Shown: positions 7,319 through 12,391 of the stretch, piece by piece
Numbering within the stretch: position 1 is the first letter of the stretch
Layout of the letters: each line of letters begins with the position of its first letter
Source of the DNA: an uncultured Bacilli bacterium
GTDB taxonomy: Bacteria > Bacillota_I > Bacilli_A > RF39 > UBA660
Direction of reading: 5' to 3'
NCBI GenBank assembly: GCA_947588975.1
Contig: CANQAF010000020.1
Coordinates: 1 to 20,470 of the forward strand
Length of the DNA stretch: 20,470 nt
The notes under the pieces: model-generated
Told to the model about the DNA's origin: nothing
The model's input: only the letters and a program-made list of their open reading frames with translations
Database searches by the model: none
Position numbers and translations under genes: made by a program

Positions 7319-7436
7319 CATAATGTTAATAAAATCATAGAATAGTTTGTAATAAGCAGAAAAGTAAAGTATGCTATATGCAAACGGGGGGGGGGAAAAT
7401 CCCCTCTTTTTTTATTGTCCAAAGGAGTGAATAAAT
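7319..7436 (+). promoter_or_regulatory. Structured leader with G10 tract and attenuator-like hairpin (copy A)
   Basis: The leader holds, in order: the block AAATCATAGAATAGTTT (7332-7348), a segment that can fold with GTTTG (7345-7349) pairing CAAAC (7381-7385), a run of ten G (7386-7395), AAAAT, CCCC (7401-7404), a T-rich run to 7413, then the Shine-Dalgarno AAAGGAG and the ATG at 7437. G4/C4 plus a U-tract has the form of an intrinsic terminator in front of the gene. With ten G, the whole tract can also pair in register with CCCC and the following U/C bases by G-C and G-U pairs. A related leader stands in front of the Fic-like gene (17652-17771). Confidence 0.7.
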
Positions 7437-8948
7437 ATGAAAAAAGGATTTACATTAGTAGAATTACTTGCAGTAATAGTAATATTAGTGGTAATTGCAG
7501 TCATAACAACGCCAATAATTATAGGTGTAGTAGAAGAAACTAGAAAAGGTGCATTAAAGTCAAGCGCATATGGGCTAATTGAATCTGCAGATTTATATTA
7601 TGCAGAAAAAATGGAAGAAGGGAATGTAAAAACAGAATTTACCTTTTTAAATGGAGAACAAACAAGTGCAGAAAAATTGGCATATAAAGGGAAGGTAGAA
7701 GAAGGAAGTTTAAGATTATACAGTGATGGAAAAATAGCGCTATGCATTGCCGAAGGTAAAAATATAGCAATAAAAAATATAAATGAAGAAGAAGTACAGG
7801 TAAAAGAGGGAAGATGTAGTTATAATAGTACAACAGAAGAATATGAAGCATTAGAAGTATGCCAGGATTTGAAAGAAGAGCTAAAGAAAGTAAAAGAACA
7901 ATATGAAGAAGAAAAAGAACAATTGAGAAAAGATTATGAAGCGCAAAAAGAGACAATAGAAAATACATACAAAGATGAGATACAAGGATTAGAAAAACAA
8001 ATTGCAGAATTACAAGCAGATTTTGAAGATCAGAAAGCAACGATAGAGGAAGCATATAAACAACAAATAGAGGGATTAGAAAATCGAATAAAAGAATTAG
8101 AACAAGATTATGAGACAGACTTAGAACAAGCGGCAAAAGATTATCAACAACAAATGGAAACTCAAAAGGAAGCTTACGAGTCACAAATTGCAGAATTAAA
8201 TAAGCAAATCACAGACAAAGAAAATACAATAGCATCACTCAATACACAATTAAATACATTTAAAACAGGAGGAACAGCAAAAGTAGGAGAAATATTGACA
8301 GGGAAGACAGCGTATGTACAAGGAAATTTAATAACAGGAACAATACCAAGTAAGACAGGGAGTAGTGTAGCGACAAAAGTGTCACAATCCAATAACAAAA
8401 TATACATGGTATTTCCATATGGATATTATCCATCAGGGGAACATTTTAGTACTGCCAATTCAAGTGAAATATATGCGGATAATAGTACAGTAGCATCAGC
8501 TATAGGGCTACAGGCAGCTCAAATAGCAACAGGGCAAACAGTATTAGGAGTGTCAGGAACCTATACAAATGATGCGACTGCTACAGCGAGTGATATATCA
8601 TTTGGTAAAACAGCATATGTAAAAGGAGAATTAGTTACAGGAACACATGAAAATAGCTTAACGTATGTAGCAACTTTAGATTATGTGAATAATTTTATTT
8701 CTTTAAGTGAACATAATTTAACTGGAAAGACTGCAGATGATTTTGTCTTAGTTGTGAAACAAGGCACCCTATCAATATATATCAGTAATAACACATATGA
8801 TATGAATAAACAAGCAACTTTCAATATAAATCCTTCAATTACAATTGATGGTGATAAATTAACTGTAAACGATCTTCACTATCTCGCATGGTATTCTGCC
8901 GGCGTTTCTTACGGAATTTCGATTACTGTAGATTTATACGTCAAATAG
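7437..8948 (+). CDS. Type IV prepilin-like N-terminus fused to coiled coil and phage-tail-fibre-like repeats
   Basis: A 503-residue chimera. Residues 1-25 are a class III prepilin signal: MKKG^FTLVELLAV with Glu at mature position 5 and a hydrophobic helix; a prepilin peptidase would cut after Gly4 and the helix would anchor or polymerise the protein outside. Residues 25-135 resemble a small pilin head with Cys near 102 and 122. Residues ~140-272 are a long charged coiled coil. Then come motifs typical of phage tail fibres: ILTGKTAYVQGNLITGT (about 286-302), ATGQTVLGVSGTYT, and ISFGKTAYVKGELVTGT (about 387-403), followed by a ~100-residue C-terminal domain that may be the binding tip. No pilus assembly genes are in the window. 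The start has AAAGGAG upstream. Codon use is rich in ATA/GTA/ACA, unlike neighbours, and shifts near the 3' end. It breaks the spoVG-yabP order. A surface adhesin is inferred. Confidence 0.88.
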   Translation: MKKGFTLVELLAVIVILVVIAVITTPIIIGVVEETRKGALKSSAYGLIESADLYYAEKMEEGNVKTEFTFLNGEQTSAEKLAYKGKVEEGSLRLYSDGKIALCIAEGKNIAIKNINEEEVQVKEGRCSYNSTTEEYEALEVCQDLKEELKKVKEQYEEEKEQLRKDYEAQKETIENTYKDEIQGLEKQIAELQADFEDQKATIEEAYKQQIEGLENRIKELEQDYETDLEQAAKDYQQQMETQKEAYESQIAELNKQITDKENTIASLNTQLNTFKTGGTAKVGEILTGKTAYVQGNLITGTIPSKTGSSVATKVSQSNNKIYMVFPYGYYPSGEHFSTANSSEIYADNSTVASAIGLQAAQIATGQTVLGVSGTYTNDATATASDISFGKTAYVKGELVTGTHENSLTYVATLDYVNNFISLSEHNLTGKTADDFVLVVKQGTLSIYISNNTYDMNKQATFNINPSITIDGDKLTVNDLHYLAWYSAGVSYGISITVDLYVK

Positions 8949-9027
8949 CGAATATATTTGTCACTATAAGAAATATTTCTAATATAAAAGGATTTCGATT
9001 AAAATAGCAAGTAACTGTTTGAATAAC

Positions 9028-9072
9028 AAGTATGCATTATTGATGCAATACCTGTATAGACAAAAATGTCTG
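9028..9072 (+). other. Two adjacent hairpins in the lipoprotein leader
   Basis: Hairpin 1 pairs GTATGCAT (9030-9037) with ATGC-A-ATAC (9043-9051, one bulged A). Hairpin 2 pairs AGACA (9058-9062) with TGTCT (9067-9071) around AAAA. Neither is followed by a T-run, so they are not terminators. They lie just ahead of the ribosome binding site and could affect mRNA stability or translation. The rest of 8949-9093 shows only a short AGAAATATTTCT palindrome. Confidence 0.45.
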
Positions 9073-9093
9073 TTAGTTAAAAAGGAGGAAATT

Positions 9094-9417
9094 ATGAAAA
9101 AAATCATTGTAATAGGAATAGGGCTATTATTATTTACAGGATGTGGGAAAAAAGCAAATGAAATAGTAGGAACATGGAGTACACAATATGAACTAGGGAT
9201 GTATGGAGAAATTACACAGACTTATGAATTTGATAAAGATAAAACATGTAAAAAAATATTAGTAACCGATATGGAAATAGAGAAAAAATGTACTTATGAA
9301 GTAAAAGAAGATATAATACAAATTACATATGAAAATGGGCAAGTTTATGAAGTACCATATCGTAAAGAGAAAGATGGCTTAGTAATTGGTGGATATAAGC
9401 ACAAAAAACAAGACTAA
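9094..9417 (+). CDS. Small lipoprotein, lipocalin/DUF5640-like
   Basis: A 107-residue protein starting at ATG 9094 behind a strong AAAGGAGG (9081-9088). The longer frame from TTG at 9019 has no ribosome binding site and would bury the signal peptide. The N-terminus MKKIIVIGIGLLLFTGC is a lipoprotein signal with Cys17 as the lipidated residue, so the mature protein is tethered outside the membrane. The rest shows the pattern EIVGTWSTQ, then YEFDKDKTC, then YEVKEDIIQITYENG, as in small beta-barrel lipocalin-like domains that track a 'GTW ... F..DG. ... Y.I..D.I.I' pattern. Two further Cys (near 54 and 66) could pair. It lies between the pilin chimera and yabP and ends with its own terminator; it may belong to the same accessory block. 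Exact function unknown. Confidence 0.82.
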   Translation: MKKIIVIGIGLLLFTGCGKKANEIVGTWSTQYELGMYGEITQTYEFDKDKTCKKILVTDMEIEKKCTYEVKEDIIQITYENGQVYEVPYRKEKDGLVIGGYKHKKQD

Positions 9418-9434
9418 TAAAGTCTTTTTTTTTT
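9410..9434 (+). terminator. Intrinsic terminator of the lipoprotein gene
   Basis: AAGACT (9410-9415) and AGTCTT (9421-9426) followed by T to 9434; the stop codon lies in the stem-loop. It isolates the accessory block from yabP. Confidence 0.8.
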
Positions 9435-9481
9435 ATCATAATTTTTAGAATTATGAATATTCTTAATTAGGAGGAAACAAT

Positions 9482-9769
9482 ATGGACAAGGATATTATCA
9501 ATACATCGAATCATAGTATTACCATGAATGAACGAAAAAATATTATTATTACAGGAGTTAAGAAGATTGAAAGCTTTGATGATGAAGAATTTTTGTTAGA
9601 AACGAATATGGGATACATTGTTATAAAAGGGGCTGAATTAGAAATTGTAAAACTGGATACTTATCAAGGAAATGTTTCCATAAAGGGGAGAATTAATAGT
9701 TTAAACTATATGGAAGGATTAGGAAAAAAAGACAAAGAAAACAGTGTATTTAGTAAGTTATTTAAATAA
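9482..9769 (+). CDS. yabP: Sporulation protein YabP
   Basis: A 95-residue YabP/YqfC-family protein. YabP is made in the mother cell under sigma-E and is needed, with YabQ, for spore cortex formation in Bacillus. The sequence shows the family pattern: NHSITMNERKNIIITGVKKIESFDDEEFLLET, GYIVIKGAELEIVKLD, and GNVSIKGRINSLNYME. The ATG at 9482 has AGGAGG upstream. Its stop overlaps the yabQ start by one base, indicating translational coupling. Since a terminator lies just upstream, its promoter must be in 9435-9475; a 7-bp inverted repeat TCATAAT/ATTATGA (9436-9442, 9450-9456) lies there and may be regulatory. I could not assign a sigma-E promoter with confidence. Confidence 0.95.
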   Translation: MDKDIINTSNHSITMNERKNIIITGVKKIESFDDEEFLLETNMGYIVIKGAELEIVKLDTYQGNVSIKGRINSLNYMEGLGKKDKENSVFSKLFK

Positions 9770-10065
9770 TGGTTTTACAAACACAAGTAAATACTCTACT
9801 GTTTTCTTTTTTCTTTGGTATGATTTTTTCCTTCCTTTTAACAATACATTATCGTTTTATTTATCATGATAAAAAAAGTTATCAAATACTTTCTACGTTT
9901 TTAATTGTAATTGGGAGTACTATATTTTACTTTATTGGAATTCGAAAAATAAATTATGGAATTTTTCATCCTTATTCTGCTATTATGATTTTATTAGGTT
10001 TTATGTTTGAACATTCTCTTCACAAATATTTAAATAAAAAAATTGCTTTTAAGAAGAAAAAATGA
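9769..10065 (+). CDS. yabQ: Sporulation protein YabQ
   Basis: A 98-residue membrane protein with three hydrophobic segments (about 8-25, 40-56 and 66-85) and a basic C-terminal tail KKIAFKKKK. YabQ localises to the forespore outer membrane and is required for cortex synthesis in Bacillus. The region QTQVNTLLFSFFFGMIFSFL and the position between yabP and divIC support the call. It is shorter than the Bacillus protein, lacking a long C-terminal extension. The start ATG overlaps the yabP stop (TAATG). Its TGA stop confirms standard code usage, and the same TGA serves as the TG extension of the next promoter. Confidence 0.92.
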   Translation: MVLQTQVNTLLFSFFFGMIFSFLLTIHYRFIYHDKKSYQILSTFLIVIGSTIFYFIGIRKINYGIFHPYSAIMILLGFMFEHSLHKYLNKKIAFKKKK

Positions 10066-10071
10066 TATACT
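10063..10071 (+). promoter_or_regulatory. Extended -10 promoter of divIC
   Basis: TGA-TATACT; the TGA is also the yabQ stop codon. Transcription from here would let the vegetative gene divIC be expressed apart from the sporulation pair yabPQ. Confidence 0.55.
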
Positions 10072-10096
10072 CTCTACTAGAGAATAGGTGATGAAT

Positions 10097-10510
10097 ATGG
10101 CAAAAAAAAAGATCACAAAAGCTTCTAAAAGAAGACTTGTCTTTTTTGGAACAATATCAGTTGGTATTATTGCTTATTTTGCCATCAGTTTAGCCTATTA
10201 TACTGTAAACATATACCAGTTAAAACAAGAAGAAAAAGAACTAACAGAAAACTTAAACGTATTAAAATCCGATGAAAAAAGTTTAAAAACGGAAATAGAA
10301 AAATTAAAAGATCCAGAATATTTAGCAAGATATGCAAGAGAAAATTTTTTATACTCTAAAAATGGAGAAATTGTCATTCAATTACAATCAGAATCAGAAA
10401 ATACAAATACGCAGATGGAAGAGCAAAATTATTTTCCCGTTATTTTCATTGGAAGTATTATTTTATTATTAGTGATTGGGTATACAATAAAAAAAGGAAA
10501 AACAAAATAA
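10097..10510 (+). CDS. divIC: Cell division protein DivIC/FtsB family, with an extra C-terminal membrane segment
   Basis: A 137-residue protein from ATG 10097 (AGGTGA 5 bp upstream; the frame also opens with GTG 10088 and ATG 10091). DivIC works with FtsL and DivIB in the divisome. It shows a basic cytoplasmic N-terminus, a membrane segment at about 14-36, a leucine-zipper-like coiled coil at 40-71, and the conserved KDPEYLARYARENFLYSKNGE block (71-91). Position next to yabQ is the same as in Bacillus. Unusually, a second strongly hydrophobic segment (FPVIFIGSIILLLVIGY, about 113-129) ends the protein with a basic tail KKGKTK; family members normally have a single membrane pass and an extracellular C-terminus. 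A bidirectional terminator follows. Confidence 0.9.
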   Translation: MAKKKITKASKRRLVFFGTISVGIIAYFAISLAYYTVNIYQLKQEEKELTENLNVLKSDEKSLKTEIEKLKDPEYLARYARENFLYSKNGEIVIQLQSESENTNTQMEEQNYFPVIFIGSIILLLVIGYTIKKGKTK

Positions 10511-10532
10511 GACTTCAAAATTGAAGTCTTTT
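10509..10532. terminator. Bidirectional terminator between divIC and lemA
   Basis: AAGACTTCAA (10509-10518) pairs with TTGAAGTCTT (10521-10530); T-run on the plus strand and A-rich flank that gives U on the minus strand. It serves both convergent genes. Confidence 0.85.
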
Positions 10533-11076
10533 ATAATTTAAAATCTTGTATAACATCATCATTCATATCTTTTCCATCAAAGTATGGTTTCACAGAATAT
10601 TTAGCTAATTTAGCAACAACATTAGAGGGAAAAGTACGTACTAGCTTGTTGTAATCAGTAATAATATCATTGTAATATTTTCTTGCTGCTACAATTTCTG
10701 ACTCTGATTCAAACAATCCTAATTCAATTTTTAAAAAGGATTCGTTGTTTTTTAAATCTTGATATTTTTCTTTGTATTGGTTAAATTCATTAATTGCATC
10801 ATATAATTCACGATCTAATTCAAAATTAGAAAGTTTTTTGGAACGTAATTTTATAATTGTATCTAAAACTTCTTCTTTCTTATTGGCAACAGTTTTAATA
10901 ATACCAATTGATTTATTCAGTAAATCAAATCGTTTTCTCAAAGTGGTATCAATAAAAGCTTCAGCTTCATTCATTCGAATAATGTAACTTTGATAATGAT
11001 TATAAATACTAACATACCAAATGAGAACCATACAAATTACAATGAAAATAACTAGACCATATATAATCCAATTCAT
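10531..11076 (-). CDS. lemA: LemA family membrane protein
   Basis: A 181-residue LemA-type protein: one N-terminal membrane helix (about 5-25, WIIYGLVIFIVICMVLIWYV), then a long helical domain starting at YNHYQSYIIRMNEAEAFIDTTLRKR, the typical LemA opening, and ending with an FPSNVVAKL...PYFDGKD-like C-terminal block. The molecular role of LemA proteins is not well defined; they are membrane-anchored helical bundles. The ATG at 11076 has AGGTGA 5 bp upstream on the minus strand; the GTG at 11085 overlaps that site and is unlikely. It follows gerQ on the same strand but has its own extended -10 in the gap. It ends at the shared terminator with divIC. Confidence 0.9.
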   Translation of the reverse strand: MNWIIYGLVIFIVICMVLIWYVSIYNHYQSYIIRMNEAEAFIDTTLRKRFDLLNKSIGIIKTVANKKEEVLDTIIKLRSKKLSNFELDRELYDAINEFNQYKEKYQDLKNNESFLKIELGLFESESEIVAARKYYNDIITDYNKLVRTFPSNVVAKLAKYSVKPYFDGKDMNDDVIQDFKL

Positions 11077-11093
11077 AATGATCACCTAAGATC

Positions 11094-11102
11094 ATTATAT
11101 CA
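11094..11102 (-). promoter_or_regulatory. Extended -10 promoter of lemA
   Basis: On the minus strand TGA-TATAAT lies about 18 bp before the lemA ATG; no clear -35. This gives lemA transcription apart from gerQ. Confidence 0.5.
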
Positions 11103-11119
11103 AAAATCGACAAAAAATA

Positions 11120-11485
11120 CTAGTTGTTTGGAATAAATTCTGGACTATAATTGATTTTTTCATCAAATGTAATAAAATCTACATATATCATCAATAATAA
11201 ATACCATTTTCCAGTATTAGGATCACTAATAATGATGTGATCACGTCCAGATTGCTCTACAATACCAGAAAATTCTCGATCTTTAAATTCTTCTGAATCT
11301 GGAACAGTATAATGAATACGCACTTGTTTTCCTTTATTTAATCTAAGAATATTTTCAATGTATGATTGTTCTAATGGTAATTGTGTTGTATAAGTAGGTG
11401 CAGTTGCTTGATTTGGAATTGTTACTCCATTTCCTGTATAGATTGGTTGCCCAGGGAATACATTTTTATCATAATAATTATTCAT
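11120..11485 (-). CDS. gerQ: Spore coat protein GerQ
   Basis: A 121-residue GerQ. In Bacillus this coat protein is needed for location of the cortex lytic enzyme CwlJ and is crosslinked into the coat by transglutaminase. The C-terminal domain is highly typical: LEQSYIENILRLNKGKQVRI, then FSGIVEQSGRDHIIISDPNTG, then KWYLLLMIYVDFITFDEKINY. The N-terminus (1-35) is Asn/Tyr/Pro/Thr-rich and shorter than in Bacillus, with few lysines. The ATG has AAAGGATG upstream. It is divergent from pduL across an 86-bp gap. Expression late in the mother cell is expected from the family; I did not find a clear sporulation promoter by eye. Confidence 0.95.
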   Translation of the reverse strand: MNNYYDKNVFPGQPIYTGNGVTIPNQATAPTYTTQLPLEQSYIENILRLNKGKQVRIHYTVPDSEEFKDREFSGIVEQSGRDHIIISDPNTGKWYLLLMIYVDFITFDEKINYSPEFIPNN

Positions 11486-11529
11486 ATTATCATCCTTTCA
11501 TTTAAGAATATGAAAATAAATAAGATGTA

Positions 11530-11538
11530 TGATATAAT
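11530..11538 (+). promoter_or_regulatory. Extended -10 promoter of pduL
   Basis: TGA-TATAAT, 33 bp before the pduL ATG; no clear -35. Confidence 0.5.
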
Positions 11539-11571
11539 TATAGAGAATTACAAATTGGGAAGAAGGATATT

Positions 11572-12150
11572 ATGAAAGTAAGTGTAGGAGTATCGAATCG
11601 TCATATACATTTAACAAAAGAACATTTTAAAATTCTCTTTGGGGAAGAAGAATTACATAAACATCACACTATTCATCAACCAAATCAATTTGCAGCAGAA
11701 GAAACTGTCACAATTCATACCTCAAAAGCTTCTATCTCAAATGTACGCGTATTAGGACCATTTCGCGATTATACACAAGTAGAGATTTCTAAAACGGATG
11801 CATATAAGTTAGGTATAGATCCACCAGTCCGTGAATCTGGTGATATTCAAAATAGTGCTGCCGTTACTGTGGAAGGACCAGCTGGTACAATTGACTTAAA
11901 GGAAGGATGTATTATAGCGGATCGTCATATTCATATTACTTCAAAACAGATGAAGCTATATGAATTAGAAGGAATTGAAGAGGTACATATCCAAGTAAAT
12001 GGTGAAAAAGGTGGAATTTTAAGCCATGTATTTTTAAGAGTGAGTGATGAATCTTATTTTGAGTTACATTTAGATACGGATGATGCCAATGCATTTCAAT
12101 TACATAATGGGGATATTGTAACTATTTTAGAGGGAAAAAATGATCTTTAG
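11572..12150 (+). CDS. pduL: Phosphate propanoyltransferase / phosphotransacylase PduL
   Basis: A 192-residue PduL-family phosphotransacylase, which moves an acyl group between CoA and phosphate (acyl-CoA + Pi to acyl-phosphate + CoA). Two duplicated zinc-binding beta-barrel halves are visible: VSNRHIHLT (His11, His13) and ADRHIHIT (His119, His121), with a third conserved His at 166 in FELHLDTDDANA; GPFRDYTQVEIS and PPVRESGDI are also family blocks. The protein has no N-terminal encapsulation peptide and there are no microcompartment genes around, so it is probably a cytosolic enzyme replacing Pta in acetyl-CoA to acetate metabolism (inference). The start has GAAGAAGG upstream. It overlaps the next gene by 11 bp, suggesting an operon. 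Confidence 0.95.
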   Translation: MKVSVGVSNRHIHLTKEHFKILFGEEELHKHHTIHQPNQFAAEETVTIHTSKASISNVRVLGPFRDYTQVEISKTDAYKLGIDPPVRESGDIQNSAAVTVEGPAGTIDLKEGCIIADRHIHITSKQMKLYELEGIEEVHIQVNGEKGGILSHVFLRVSDESYFELHLDTDDANAFQLHNGDIVTILEGKNDL

Positions 12151-12361
12151 AATATGTGATAAATGTAAAGGCACTAATGTCAAAACATTAGTTCCAAAAT
12201 TAAAAAAAATAAGTCCAGATGCATGCATTCAAATTGGATGTCAAGGATTGTGTGGAATTGGCCGCAGTAACAGTTTTGTAATCATAAATCATATGCCTAT
12301 TATTGCTGATAATGAAGAAATGTTGTTACAGAAAATAATAGAATATTTGAAACAAGTTTAA
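12140..12361 (+). CDS. DUF1450-like small cysteine-rich protein (thioredoxin-like ferredoxin fold)
   Basis: A 73-residue protein with five cysteines: CDKC at 6-9 and Cys29, Cys34 and Cys38 in CIQIGCQGLCG. Layout matches the DUF1450/YuzB type: N-terminal Cys motif plus Asn, a GC..GLCG block, then IINHMPIIADNEEMLLQKI. The pattern suggests a thioredoxin-like [2Fe-2S] ferredoxin fold or a redox-active thiol protein; I cannot tell which. It overlaps the end of pduL with its ribosome binding site (GAGGG) inside that gene, so the two are co-translated. Function unknown; a metal or redox role is inference. Confidence 0.75.
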   Translation: MIFRICDKCKGTNVKTLVPKLKKISPDACIQIGCQGLCGIGRSNSFVIINHMPIIADNEEMLLQKIIEYLKQV

Positions 12362-12362
12362 T

Positions 12363-12391
12363 ATAAAACCTAGTCTTTGACTAGGTTTTAT
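12363..12391. terminator. Bidirectional terminator between the DUF1450-like gene and the PBP
   Basis: AAAACCTAGTC (12365-12375) pairs with GACTAGGTTTT (12379-12389) around a TTT loop; the PBP stop codon is inside the right arm. Confidence 0.88.

Noticed and set aside
7639..8184. 181-codon open frame on the minus strand
   Set aside because: It lies antisense to the coiled-coil region of the pilin chimera; Leu/Phe-rich product is what a Glu/Lys-rich coiled coil gives in reverse. No ribosome binding site.
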